The translations under genes were made by a program, and so were the position numbers. Below, piece by piece: positions 10,883-21,800 of a stretch of 64,000 nt of DNA (positions are counted from its first letter, which is position 1; each line of letters begins with the position of its first letter). This DNA comes from Polychytrium aggregatum (lineage: Eukaryota; Chytridiomycota; Chytridiomycetes; Polychytriales): positions 434,001 to 498,000 of the forward strand of contig NW_026516232.1 in NCBI RefSeq assembly GCF_025602895.1. The letters are read 5' to 3'. The notes beneath the pieces were generated by a model. The model had not been told where the DNA came from, did no database searches, and was given only the letters and a program-made list of their open reading frames with translations.

Positions 10883-11667
10883 TCCTTGGCCTGGTGTCCC
10901 GGTCGGTGACAGAAGAAGCAGGAACCATGGCGGAGGTCCTCCTGCTTCTGTCTGTCCTTGGGGGAGACAGTGGCAGCTTGCTGGAACCGGGAGCGGGGAG
11001 GGCCACGAGCCTCCATGGCGTTGACGTCAACGTCCATGGGCTCAGGCATGGGTCTTGCGGGCGGGGCCGGGCGAGGCGGACGGGCTGGGACGTGATGAGA
11101 CCGATGGCCGCCTGCCAGCTGCGGGTAGAACTGGCGGCCATGGTACTGGACGTTGTCGAGGTTCTCGGCAACGTCCATCATCACGTCCAGGGACTTGCGG
11201 GCATCAGGGTTGCTGGCGATGTACTCTCTGATCTTGGGCTTGAGGCCCTTCTGGAAGAGGTACATCGCATCAGCAGAGCCCAGCTCCTCAATCTGGGAGG
11301 AGAGGTCTTCAAACTCCTCGATGTAGCGGGTCACAGAACCACGCTGCACGAGAGAGTATAGCTTGTCACGGGCAATGAGTTCAGCATTGGGGCTGCCGAA
11401 GCGGCGACGGAGGCGGTCCTTGAAGTCGTCAAACACACCTTCGCTCTGCTCGTCGAACCCTTGGCGGCGGTACCAACGGTACGCCTGGTCCTTTAAGCAG
11501 AGCTTGGCGGCGACGATGTGGTGGGTGGGGGCGACTTGGGCAGCATCGAGGTAGTCCTCGAGTTGCTGCAGCCAGTCCTCCACCGAGGAGGAGCGGCTCT
11601 TCCCAGTAAACACTGGGGCACGGAAGGTCTTGAGGAAGGCTTCCGGAAGTGGGCGGGGGTTGCTCAT
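10846..11667 (-). CDS. gag: Gag of element 3
   Basis: 273 aa from the ATG at 11667. Residues about 15-190 form the Ty3/gypsy capsid fold ([34 protein letters not shown]). A Pro/Arg linker follows, and one CCHC zinc knuckle [14 protein letters not shown] lies near 248-261. The protein packages the RNA into particles. The last six codons contain the frameshift heptamer. The gene overlaps pol by 37 nt in the -1 frame. Confidence 0.93.
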   Translation of the reverse strand: MSNPRPLPEAFLKTFRAPVFTGKSRSSSVEDWLQQLEDYLDAAQVAPTHHIVAAKLCLKDQAYRWYRRQGFDEQSEGVFDDFKDRLRRRFGSPNAELIARDKLYSLVQRGSVTRYIEEFEDLSSQIEELGSADAMYLFQKGLKPKIREYIASNPDARKSLDVMMDVAENLDNVQYHGRQFYPQLAGGHRSHHVPARPPRPAPPARPMPEPMDVDVNAMEARGPPRSRFQQAATVSPKDRQKQEDLRHGSCFFCHRPGHQAKECPMKSGNGRPY

Positions 11668-11771
11668 GGCAGGGGCAGGCTCCAGGGACAGAGAGGAGAG
11701 TCGGTCGGCAAGAGAGGCGGGATCCAGCTTGAGGATCTAGAAAGAGGACAAACAGGACGAAAACAAGACGA

Positions 11772-11789
11772 GGATTTCCGATGCTACCA
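11772..11789 (-). other. Primer-binding site of element 3
   Basis: On the minus strand, TGGTAGCATCGGAAATCC follows the LTR directly. Its complement ends ...GCTACCA, as expected for a tRNA 3' end and like fungal initiator Met tRNA. The tRNA identity is inferred; that tRNA is not in the window. Confidence 0.7.
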
Positions 11790-12098
11790 TGTAACGTCCA
11801 CTACTGGGACGTTGGGGCAAGACGGGGAGGGAGGGGGTACAAGACAAGACAGGACGGGGCAGAACAGGGCGGTGCTAGGCTACTCTAGCGGACGGGTGAG
11901 CTCGGGGAGCACTTACGTTTATTCACGATAAAACCGAACTCCAGACAAACGGGGGGAACGGGGGCAACCCGCAGGTATACCCTGCGGTGGCCTGCCTGCG
12001 GTGCGTGAAAACGCAAAGCGCAGCACAGGTCACGACCCACTGCGCCGCGCAGTACGCGCAGTACGCGCAGCACAGCGTCGGAGATACCATCTCCTACA
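11790..12098 (-). repeat. 5' LTR of element 3
   Basis: 309 bp, the upstream LTR in the transcription direction of the element. The outer flank is GAGGG (12099-12103), matching 6627-6631. The inner flank is the primer-binding site. Confidence 0.97.
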
Positions 12099-12650
12099 GA
12101 GGGCTTCCTCGTTGTAGCCCGACTCGAGGGCGAGCTGCTTGAAGCGCGTCGTGTACGCGACACAAGGTTGCCTGCCTTGGTTCAGGGTCTTGAGCTTGGA
12201 CCTTGCACTCCAGACGGAGTGGGGATCCCCGAAGGTGTTATTCAGTTGAAGCCAGAAATCTTGGAGGGTCACCGGCACGTCTTCAAGGGTCCGGAACCAC
12301 GATAGAGCTTGGTCCGAGAGGAGCGTTCCCGTGTAGAGGATCTTGACGCGCTCGTCCGGGAAACGCGTGGGTTGAAGCGCGATGACGTTGTTGACGTTCG
12401 CGATAAAGTTCTTGATGTCCTTTGCGGCACCAGAGAATTTGTCCGGGCAGGGGACCTTGGGCTCTCTGAAGACCACGTTGTGCTCCTGGGGCGGGGGAAG
12501 CTGAGGCACTTGGACTTGTTGAAGCATCTGGAATTGGTGATGCTGGTGCTGCAGTTGGCGTTGAAGCTCAAGGATAGTCTCTTGCTGCTGCTGGTTCTGA
12601 GTAGTCAGAGCAGCCAGCTGTTCAAGGACGGCCTGGATGGGGTCAGCCAT
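12099..12650 (-). pseudogene. gag: Gag of element 2, N-terminal half
   Basis: It starts at the ATG at 12650 (MADPIQAVLEQL), runs through a Gln/His-rich stretch (QQQQETILELQRQLQHQHHQ) into a gag capsid domain (CPDKFSGAAKDIKNFI, ALSWFRTLEDV) and ends at the GAGGG duplication in ...SGYNEEAL. The frame continues at 6631 in the C-terminal half. The insertion of element 3 is the only break seen. Confidence 0.88.
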
Positions 12651-13010
12651 GGTAGTAGGACAAGGCAAGGGGGGTGGAGTGAATTATGATGTCAGGAACG
12701 AGGCGTGGGAAACAGGTGTCAGCAGACCGAGTGGGTTCTTGACGGTGCAGACAAGGCGTGGGAATCGGAACGAGGGCAAGAACAAGGAGCAGGGGCAGGG
12801 AGCAAGGGCAAGGTACGAGAGAGTGATGATCTTATATTCAGAAAGGTGATAAGATAATTCACTGGGTGTGATTTCCTTCTGGCCCCTGAGCTCCTCTATT
12901 TATACCTCGACCATCTAATCTATCATGTCATCGAGCTCAGCCACAGGATAAGCCACTCTGTGATCAAATAAAGTAAATGAATGAACTAATCTAATGCATG
13001 GTGCAGGAAG
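12651..13010 (-). repeat. 5' LTR and leader region of element 2 (approximate)
   Basis: Upstream of the gag ATG, a minus-strand TATAAATA at 12897-12904 matches the motif seen in the element 1 LTR, followed by a pyrimidine-rich leader. The outer end is probably near 13003, where TGCACCATGC could start the LTR. The partner LTR is outside the window, so the limits are guesses. Confidence 0.45.
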
Positions 13011-13338
13011 GTTCTAGACCGTCGCCAGTCCCGGATGCTCATGAGTGCCATGACAATGCGCTGCGCCACAACGCCAATCATGGTACGCGTTCATAACATG
13101 CAGCCACGATCCGCGCGAGCACATTGCCAACACCGCCCTCCCCCCCAGACCAGACCGTGCGACAGAGGCGGGAGCGGAATGGGGTGCAGTAGGATGCAGC
13201 GAGCAAGCAGAGAGTAGGCGCAATGGGATGCAGTAGAGTGCAGCGAGACGCAGTGAGACGCAGTGAGAATGAGAGTCAAGGTGAATAATGGACGGAGAAA
13301 AGACAGTGACGGGGGCCAGGCGAAGTGGGCAGCAAAAA

Positions 13339-13412
13339 TGCTCCGCACAGGGATCGAACCTGTGACCTTGGCGTTATTAGCACCACGCTCTAACCAACTG
13401 AGCTAGCGGAGC
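13339..13412 (-). tRNA. tRNA-Ile (AAT)
   Basis: 74 nt and a full cloverleaf: acceptor GCTCCGC/GCGGAGC, anticodon loop CTAATAA, T loop TTCGATC. No intron, and no CCA encoded. Identical to 44415-44488 and 49084-49157. Confidence 0.97.
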
Positions 13413-13419
13413 CAAACAA

Positions 13420-13493
13420 TGGTTTCGTCCGGGATCGAACCGGAGACCTTGAGTGTGTTAGACTCACGTGATAACCAACTACACCACGAAACC
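13420..13493 (-). tRNA. tRNA-Val (AAC)
   Basis: 74 nt: acceptor GGTTTCG/CGAAACC, anticodon loop CTAACAC, T loop TTCGATC. It lies 7 nt from tRNA-Ile; the pair recurs at 44.5 kb and 49.1 kb. Confidence 0.97.
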
Positions 13494-14443
13494 TCGTGAC
13501 TATTCGCTTCACCCGCTCGCCCCATCTCCCAATCCGCCCAGTTTCCATCATCGAATCTTCGGCACTTGGCCCCGCCACCGGCCACGCCACTGGCCCTGCC
13601 CAGAATGCCTTGCTCGCCACAGGCGCGACCCAAGATGTCTCGCTTGCCACCTTCTCAGGCACTTTGCGGGGCTGGCCGCACCGATGCCGGTGGTATCGGC
13701 TGCTCAAGCCCGAAGAGTGTTTCTCTGGCGGGCTGGAGTTCCCTCCCATGGGATCGAGAGTCGCGGTGACGGCTGCGGTGACGGCTGCAGCGACGGCTGC
13801 AGCGACGGCTGTAGAATGTCCTGGCTGGCAAGGCCAGCAACCAATGCCATCGCTCAGTTCCATCGCTCGGTACCATTGCTCAGCGACAACCCAGTGTCAA
13901 TCCAGTGCCAGGGCCCGTCAGAGACACCAAGGCAAAAGCCTTATATATGCACCCGCTATGGACTCCACTGACTCCATTGACTCCATCGACTCCATTGACT
14001 CCATTGACCCCATCGACCCCATCGACCCCATTGACTCCACCACGAAATGTGACCCCGAGGCTCTCACCTGTTTCCGCTTGCTGCCAGTGCCAAGCTCTGC
14101 TATCACACCCAGCCAAGCTCTGTCACCACTCCGAGCCAAGCTCCTCTGTTACCACACCCAGCCAATCCATACCAAGCCATACCAAGCCATGCCAAGCCAT
14201 ACCAAGCCATACCAAGCCATACCAAGCCATACCAAGCCAGGCCGCCCGCTGAAAGATCACGCTCCTTTCGCCGCGGATGCACAACTATCCCAGGGGCCAT
14301 GTGGGCATGGACTGATCCTGGACTCGATCTGAGCGTGATTTGCACTGGATATGGACTGATCTTGGACTCGATATGGACTGAGCCTGGACAGGAAATCGCT
14401 AATCTACCATCCAACCTGGCCCACCCTGGCCCGACCCCACAAT

Positions 14444-14861
14444 GGACTTTGCTCAGTCAGAAACCCCTTTTCAACTTCCGTCATTCTCATGTTTTCATTC
14501 TAAGTGTCCGTGTCTGTCCCTCCCTCCGTTCCGTGAGACAGTTGATCGCAACTGCTTCCGTTCCTTTCCGCTGACCAATTTTTTGGTGCTCAAGTCGTGT
14601 CGATGATTCCGCGATGGCCGTCACCAACTGTTCCTCATCGACCTCAGGTCTCTCTGCCCCCCTTTCCTCCTTTTGCAAGCTCATCCTCCGTTGCTCGCGT
14701 TCTCTGTTGTTGCCTTCTTGCGATTGTGGTTCTTGCATGAAGTCTCATTGGTCGAAGCCTTCCGCGCCTGTGCAGCCGCGTCATCCTGACGGGCGGATGA
14801 AAAAACAAAACTGGGGCAGTGGCGGCGTTCTCTCCCTGATCTGGTTGATCGCACCGTCACC
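14444..14861 (+). other. Upstream region of the helical-repeat gene
   Basis: No coding signal recognised. The stretch leads into the ATG at 14862 (GTCACCATG) and is pyrimidine-rich near 14500-14700, as fungal promoters often are. Confidence 0.4.
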
Positions 14862-17800
14862 ATGCTGCTCTGGCACCGATCGGCCTTGAGCCGTCTGGTT
14901 CATCTCAGCTGGTGCTCAACACCTTTCTGGGCATATCCCTTTGCGCTCGACCCCTCCTCGCTGGTTCTCCATTTTCGGCCCTTGATCCGCACAACCCATT
15001 CCCATTACTCAACCATCTCCAGGCGATCTCCAGGAAACTCAGTTTCGAGCCCCACCGATATTCCGCATCTGCCACCATCCCATAATAACAATCGATTTCT
15101 CAGCCTTGATACTACGTCTTTCATCTCTCAGGCTCGTCAAACTCTTACATCTTACGCTGAGCACACCCGAGCCCCCAAAGCGAATCGCCGCCCACAAATC
15201 CTCACCCGTTCACCGAATCCACCAAGCTCCGCTGCTGACCAGGGTGTCGATATGCCCTCCCATGCGATGTCATCAACTCCCACGTTTCCGGCGAGACCAG
15301 GATCGCCTCCGGAAATCGGCTTGTCGCTTGGCGAAACCCCATCAGACCGTCACCTCACACCGCAAGGCGACATCTTGCTCCTCAGAGATCTTGACGCCGC
15401 CCTTTGCGCTCGACTTCCGGATATTCAGCCCGATCAAGTTGCGCAATTGGCTCGGCTTTTCTTACAAACAAGGTTTCGGCCCGAGAGGTTTCTCGATGCG
15501 CTCTCTTCTCGCTCTCCCTCCCATCCTTTGTTTTCGGCACAACGGCTATCGCCTCTCTCAGTCACAGGCATCGTCAGTCTCCTCGCACATAGCCGGAAAT
15601 CCTCTCCTGATCTGATCAGCCATCTTGGGTCTATCTGTGCCTCAACAATCGATGATCTTTCTCCGGAAGATCTTGCACATATCGCCAATGCATTTTCAAA
15701 GCTGGTTGACCCAGTCCCAGAGCTATTCGTCGCAATCGCCGAGTCCACCCACGCTCGAGGCTCCGCCTTCAACGGCAAGCAGATTGCATTGATCGTCCAT
15801 TCATTCACCAAACACAACTATGGCCCCATAGTGACGAATATCGACTTTCAGGATTCTGTCCCGATCGCCGATCGCTTGAAAGATGTTAAACGTCGAGTGG
15901 TATCGGAGCTATTGCAGCCCTCGGTACTGGATGGACACCTTCCGATAGCACACGAGTCAGGATCACTCTCAATCTTCCCTGGCTCAGTTCTCAAGGCCTT
16001 GATCCCTCAGATTATCATCCAGACGCATCTCCTCAACCATCACCAGCTATCACTAATCGCCTATTCGTATGCACACTTGAACACTTACGATCATCAGCTC
16101 TTTGAAGCCCTTACCCAACAGTCCCTTCAAAGCATTTCTACCTTTTCTCCTCAGAGTTTGGCCACAATGGCTAATGCCCTATCCATAACCAAGAATACGC
16201 AAACAGTGCTTCTGGATGCGATTACGCATAGCGCCACGTCCCTGATATCAAAGTTCAAGCCTTTGGAGCTCTCCATGCTCACGAATTCACTCGCCTCTTT
16301 ACGCCATAGCTCTCCAGAGTTCATATCAGTGGCCGAAGAGTATATCCTCAACAATCTCACGCAATGCAATTCACACGTGCTTATGAACATGGTGAATAGC
16401 TTGGGGCTCTTGGGACTCTTCCGTCCTCAGTTTTACCAGAAAACTGCCGAGGAATTTGAAAGAAGAGTGGGAACCCTAACGATGCATCAACACCAGCAAT
16501 TGCTTTCTTCGTTTGTATCTGCCAAATTCAGATACCCACCGCTTTTCGATGCCGTCGCAGCTTCCTCCCTTTCTCGTCTCAGAAAGCTTGTTCAAATCAG
16601 CTCAGGATCTGGAAACGTTGCCGAACTCAAAGCCCTCGTTGCCATTTTTCATAATTTCGCAGCGCTAAACTACCGCCCTGTGAACTGTTTGACCGAGTTT
16701 TATATCCTGATGCAAAAGGGCCTTCCCCATCTCGATGGGCCGGCTCTGGCTCGTTTTATCGAAGTCTGCAAGATCCACGGCTCCTATCCGCCGCACGTTA
16801 TGAACGAATGTCTGTCTATCGTATCGCTTCGACTACCAAAGACCAAACCAAGTGATACCGTTCGATTGGTCAAGGCCCTCGATCGAGTCTCGACTGTAGA
16901 TTTGCCCACACGTCTCTCCCTCGTCAACCGTGTAACGACTGTCCACCATGTGCTTAGCCCCTCGGATTTGTGCTCGGTGATCCAAGTATTTGGCAACAAT
17001 CGCTATCCAGCTCAAAACCTCGCCCGCCTGGCCGACTCCATTGTTTCCGATGACTGTAACTCGCTCTCGGTATCCGCTCTCGTGGATTTCTTCTCAGGAT
17101 GCATGCAATTAAAGGTGACGCCCGCCAAGTCGGCTGCTGCCCTCGATTCCAGAGCCATCGACAACTTTCCTCCCGCCAAGCTCGTGATTTTACTGCACTC
17201 CCTCCGAAACGTCCCAAGTCTGCCATCACCATTGCTGCAGCGAGCCACAGATTTGCTTTGTCCGTTAATATCGTCCATGCCCGAGCCGGGTTTGGTTCGG
17301 CTCATTCAATTCTATTCGCTACACCTACCTCCAGACAGACCCGAAGTCATTGACGATTTAGTACGAGCAGTTTGTCCCCGAGCACCAGACATGAGTCCTC
17401 AAAATATCTCACTGACGGCAAACGCCCTCTCAAAGCATCCCGAAGCGTTTTCAGAGTTCTTTAGCGCTCTTGTATCGGCCTGCACGATCGAAAAACTCGC
17501 AGCGTTTTCGAATGTAGAACTTGCTGTGTTGGCACATGCTCTCGGCAAAGTCCGTCTCCGAGACCAACAACTCATGGACCGGGTTGCGCAAACTGCCCTC
17601 TGTCACGAGCGCAGGTTTGATCCAATTCAAATTGCTCAAATCACCTATGCTTTTTCAATTCTTGGGATCTCCTCTGGTCCTTTGTATTCATCCTTGGCCA
17701 CTCAAGCTCAATTGAGGCTTGACGAGTTCAAGCCCTCGGAGTTTGCTGTGGTCGTTCGTGCTTTCCATCAAGCGCACATAGCTCAGACCGAGTTGTGGAG

Positions 17801-17954
17801 AGGCGTTTGCCACTATATCGTTAGCAGGTTTGCGGACTTGAATCATGTTGAAATCTCGATTCTCCGACGTGTATTCGAGGGCTTCGAATCAAGCGATGCC
17901 TCGATCGCGGATGGCCTTGCACAAGTCAAATCGCTCCTTCTGCTCAATGTATAG
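14862..17954 (+). CDS. Helical-repeat protein, FASTK/OPR-like, probably mitochondrial
   Basis: An intron-less 1030-aa protein from a well-placed ATG. Residues 1-100 are Arg/Ser/Leu-rich with almost no acidic residues, like a mitochondrial presequence. From about 185 on it is a long array of degenerate helix-turn-helix repeats of about 35-40 aa, each with a pattern like LSPEDLAHIANAFSKL or FKPLELSMLTNSLASL. That pattern recalls octotrico/heptatricopeptide and FASTK-type proteins, which bind organellar RNA and control its processing or translation. I see no C-terminal RAP domain. The class is assigned from the repeat pattern alone. Function on mitochondrial RNA is inference. Confidence 0.8.
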   Translation: MLLWHRSALSRLVHLSWCSTPFWAYPFALDPSSLVLHFRPLIRTTHSHYSTISRRSPGNSVSSPTDIPHLPPSHNNNRFLSLDTTSFISQARQTLTSYAEHTRAPKANRRPQILTRSPNPPSSAADQGVDMPSHAMSSTPTFPARPGSPPEIGLSLGETPSDRHLTPQGDILLLRDLDAALCARLPDIQPDQVAQLARLFLQTRFRPERFLDALSSRSPSHPLFSAQRLSPLSVTGIVSLLAHSRKSSPDLISHLGSICASTIDDLSPEDLAHIANAFSKLVDPVPELFVAIAESTHARGSAFNGKQIALIVHSFTKHNYGPIVTNIDFQDSVPIADRLKDVKRRVVSELLQPSVLDGHLPIAHESGSLSIFPGSVLKALIPQIIIQTHLLNHHQLSLIAYSYAHLNTYDHQLFEALTQQSLQSISTFSPQSLATMANALSITKNTQTVLLDAITHSATSLISKFKPLELSMLTNSLASLRHSSPEFISVAEEYILNNLTQCNSHVLMNMVNSLGLLGLFRPQFYQKTAEEFERRVGTLTMHQHQQLLSSFVSAKFRYPPLFDAVAASSLSRLRKLVQISSGSGNVAELKALVAIFHNFAALNYRPVNCLTEFYILMQKGLPHLDGPALARFIEVCKIHGSYPPHVMNECLSIVSLRLPKTKPSDTVRLVKALDRVSTVDLPTRLSLVNRVTTVHHVLSPSDLCSVIQVFGNNRYPAQNLARLADSIVSDDCNSLSVSALVDFFSGCMQLKVTPAKSAAALDSRAIDNFPPAKLVILLHSLRNVPSLPSPLLQRATDLLCPLISSMPEPGLVRLIQFYSLHLPPDRPEVIDDLVRAVCPRAPDMSPQNISLTANALSKHPEAFSEFFSALVSACTIEKLAAFSNVELAVLAHALGKVRLRDQQLMDRVAQTALCHERRFDPIQIAQITYAFSILGISSGPLYSSLATQAQLRLDEFKPSEFAVVVRAFHQAHIAQTELWRGVCHYIVSRFADLNHVEISILRRVFEGFESSDASIADGLAQVKSLLLLNV

Positions 17955-18863
17955 AGACCAATCGAAACCAAAGGCCTTGCTCCAACGACATTGGCCTTCT
18001 GTTGTGCCTTACAAGGACGCACACCCGTCTGATGCTCAAAGGCAACCCTGCCCAAAGCGACCTCAATTCACGGCTCTCCACTCCGTGATGCTTTAGCCAA
18101 AGTCGCAGTTTGCACAAATACGGTCTCCATTTTCCACACTTGTCAGAACATCGCCATCTATTGCTTCCCAAGCTCAGCGACCGCCACAAAGTTGCTACAG
18201 GCCACAATCAAGATTAGCGCTGTACTGAATCTCTTGTAAGTCGTGCGTATGCCATGAGTAAAATATTGCATTGTATCACAGCAGCACGAGGCCGAGCGTA
18301 TGCCGTGGATCGTTGAGGAGCGTCGACATGGTGAGGAACAAAGTGATGGTCGACCTCAAGCTCGAGGGCCTTCGTGTCCTTTTTTCGAATCCTCCAGGTG
18401 ACCACACGGAAACTCGAATAGCTCATCATGCAGCCAAAGATGAAAGCGCATGCATCGCTCGTGTAGTATGACTGCTGGCCCCGGATCATATCCCTCATGC
18501 AGCCATCGGCCTTGTTCCACGAGGAGAGCTCGAGCGATATACAACCGGTGGCTTGCGCTATTCTTGCTTCAGGCAATATAGTGGTAAATGTTTCTGGAGT
18601 TCCAGTACGAGATCAGTGAGTGTTCAGTAACCGCGTACATAGTCTCGATGGCGCGCGTAGAAAGATAGAGAGCATAGCGTACAGCACCAGCTCGACGAAC
18701 GAAGGGTGCGACGTGCAGTGGCAGTGTAGCCAGATCAGCAGCAGTGCAATGCAATATAGGGTCGATGGCCTCCCTAGTCTCCTTTAAGAGTCCGCTGGAT
18801 CGGACTCAAAGCGGCAAGCTTGATTCGATCCATAACGCTGGGCGCATCTATCGAGCTCGTTCT
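17955..18863. other. Intergenic region between convergent genes
   Basis: The 3' ends of the helical-repeat gene and of CUL3 face each other here. Frames up to 120 codons exist on the minus strand (18214-18576) but show no motif and have a non-ATG start. No gene is called. Confidence 0.5.
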
Positions 18864-21800
18864 CTAAAATACTCTACCCCCCCCCCTGCCACAGCACAGC
18901 ATATTATCGGGGTGCAATATGAAATGATCGCCATACCTATTGACCTCGTCGCGCCTAAGGTACTCGCGTTCGATCAGTCCCTCGATGCGCTTCTTCACGA
19001 TAGTCGGATTCGGCTGGAACTTGGACTTGAGTTGCGACAGCACTTCTGAACACAGATTAGTATGGTCGAGCTGCTTTCTCGATTTCATGATCCGAACAAC
19101 GGCCGCTTCCACTATGTGCCGCCGTTCTTCCTCGATCTTTTCCATCGTTTCGGCTCTCTCTTTGCTCGACTCGAGTTGGTTGCCTGACTTTGAGGCCAAA
19201 GCGCCATCAGAAGTCGAGCTGGATATGGTTTTGATTTTGATCTTTTGAAGGGGCGAAGAAAACTCCGTGTTGATCTGGAATCGATCGGTAGGGGCTATAT
19301 CCCGACCCTTCGTGGACTTGAGAAGTATTTTGTATTTGCCAAGGGAGAGCGATTGAAGTGTGCGTTTGAGCTCGCTATCGGATATGCCTGTCTGGGTCTG
19401 GATATCAGAGTACTCGACCTCCTGGCTCCCTTCGGGTGCGTTGGCCAGGGAGAGGAGAGTGATTGCAGCAAGAGTCGAAACGTTCAAGAGACGGGTGCCC
19501 TTTTCAAAGTAGGCTCGGATATCGCAATCGCCAAGATGCGGCAGCCATGTCAACTTGCGACCGGAGTGGCGTGAAAAGTAGTACTTCTCGAATTGGATCA
19601 TGTTGCTCACGAGCTCCTGGGGATAGTGAACGGCTTGCAAGTTTGACGTTACTGGCCAGTACGTTGCTGTGAGAACCTTGATAGATAATCCTGGGGTGCC
19701 CGAGTGCTGATTCGAAACCCGATCGTCAAAGTCGGCGGTAATCTCATCCGACACTCGCATGTCGTTGAACATGCCCTCAAGCTTGTTTGTGAACTGAACT
19801 CCACATTCGATCTAATAATACGGAGGAAATTGTGTCGCAACATCGGGTGTCAGTCTGTGGACCGCTGGTTAGGAAGCACGTTTGTATGTCTCCTTAATAT
19901 TTGACCAATCCTACTGTCCTGCTACGGCGGATTTTAGCCGCACCTTCAGTTTCGAAAGGATACTCTTTTCAGCATCCTCGCTAACGCTTGTGCCAAGTAG
20001 AAGACGTTTGGCCAGGTGCTGTTTGAAATAGCGCTCAAAAATATCCTTCTCTTGAATGAACCGAAAGACCTCAATAGCTTTGTCCAACAAAATGTCGATT
20101 TCGGTATCAGACTTCTGTGGATGAGAGTATTAATGTCAGCGAGTATCCTGATTCCTCGATCGCAGCTCGCTATCTGAGCACTTTGAATGAGAGGCCCACT
20201 CATATCACCCAAGCTTCAAACTATAAACGAATGTACAAGCTCACCCCTTTGATTCCTTTTCTCAAATTGTCATCAATAAAGAGGCAGACGCACTCAGGGC
20301 ACTTCGAATTCTGGTTAACGACTACAGCGAGGGCAGCGTCGATGTCTGCCCGGAAAGACTTGTCGCTTGAAAACGCATGATCCAAAATACGATACATCTT
20401 TGTTTTGGCTTCGATGATCGCTTCGACCCATTGAATTGCGGCCGCGGGCGTATTAATGGCTTCGCCCTTCCCAGGACCTCGCAACTCTTGACTTTGGACC
20501 CATGGTTCATTGATACTGACGCCACAGGATTCGATATACCCTGAAATCACGGCCTTCATTTCGGTATGGCCATCTTCAGTTCGGCCAAGCAGGCTGTACA
20601 TTCGTTGGAGGTCGTCGACGTGTCCATTTTCAAGCATCTTGACGAGTCCGGAGTTTTCCATCTGCGGCATCGTGGGGCAGGTATCCAAAGAGTTGCGTTG
20701 TTACGGGAATCGGCGTGGTTCCGTAAAGTACGGTGACGGCATGGGGCGAGATGTTCAGCAGATTCCATATGCAATTTCGGCGGCGGTGTCGAGTATCATG
20801 TTGAGTATCGTGTCGATCCACCGCGGCAGATTCGTCGAGCCGGGACGGAGGTCTATTGGTGAGTCATAGCCATCAAGTGATACAAGCGCACAGCCTTGGG
20901 AAGTATGGCATGTCAACCACATGCCGGTAAGGTAAGCTCACATAAATCAGCGTTTTCATGTTTGTTTTGATTAGTTTATCTTCCAGTATGGCCCTGATTT
21001 TAGGCTCAGTCTCTCTGTTCATGTATCCCGTTACGCGCTGTTCTTCATCCTGGAGTCGCTTTTCAACCTTTATGGAATGGCCGAACACCAAATGTCAGTG
21101 AATTAGAGAAGATTCACGACTATCCGTTGCAAGGGTCGAATTCTGGTGCCTACACTCAGCCATTCACCATTCACCATTCACCATTCAACCGATTCAAATT
21201 TTTAATCAAGTGCCGGTGTCAAGTTCCCCACATACGCTTGGTATTCAAGTAGATCATACAACGTACCTTGATCAAGTACTGGACGGCATCGCATTCACGG
21301 AGAAATACCTCGCTTTCCGTCTCGTAAAAAGCCTGGCTTTCTTCGAGAAATCGTGGCTCAAAGTCGGTATCGTAGATAGTATATCGTGAATCTGACACCC
21401 CATACCCCAGCAGGTGCAGCGGTGTTAGAGCAGACGTCTCGGTGTGAAGAAAGGCTCCTGATCAAGTCCCCCGATTGTCTTGCAGTATTCAAGATATCCT
21501 CGAGTCGAGCGATCAAACCGAGCACGATCTGTTAACTGTGTTCCAGTGTGGAAGTGCTCCAAAGTAGATGGGGGAAGGGGTAACTCACTTGGGCCACTTG
21601 TCAATCCCGTGAGCATTCGCAGTGTTGACTTGAGCATGAGTCGATCCACACTCTCCCCATTTCTTTCGCGATGGATCAGATCCAGCAGCAGTTTGATGAG
21701 GGGCTTGTGTAAGCTCGAGTGGATAACAACATCACGATATAAGTTCAAGGCCATGTCGTATATGAGGGTTTCTCCAAGGGGCTTCAAGTGTTGTGTATCC

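Larger units (their letters stand above)
6632..12098 (-). mobile_element. Complete chromodomain Ty3/gypsy element 3 (chromovirus)
   Basis: A full-length 5467-bp element on the minus strand with two 309-bp LTRs, gag, pol with a C-terminal chromodomain, a primer-binding site and a purine tract. The 5-bp duplication GAGGG flanks it (6627-6631 and 12099-12103). Both LTRs read as identical by eye and both ORFs are open, which points to a recent and possibly active insertion. The target is the gag gene of element 2. Confidence 0.97.
13100..14443 (+). repeat. Dispersed tRNA-Ile/tRNA-Val repeat unit, copy A
   Basis: About 1.3 kb closely matching 44177-45537 and, inverted, most of 48111-49390. It holds two tRNA genes on the minus strand, a CGACGGCTGCAG tandem near 13760-13815, a GACTCCATTGACTCCATCGA-type tandem near 13965-14040, and an AAGCCATACC tandem near 14160-14245. 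Long reading frames across it (for example with runs of DSID) come from these tandems and are not called as genes. Confidence 0.85.

Noticed and set aside
13496-14332. 278-codon frame with TDSIDSIDS runs (also at 44572-45348 and inverted at 48248-49000)
   Set aside because: It overlaps two tRNA genes and is made of minisatellites. All frames of such tandems stay open, and the copies differ by whole tandem units.
13100-14443. Repeat unit considered as a transposon with tRNA cargo
   Set aside because: No terminal repeats, target duplications or encoded enzyme; segmental duplication explains it.
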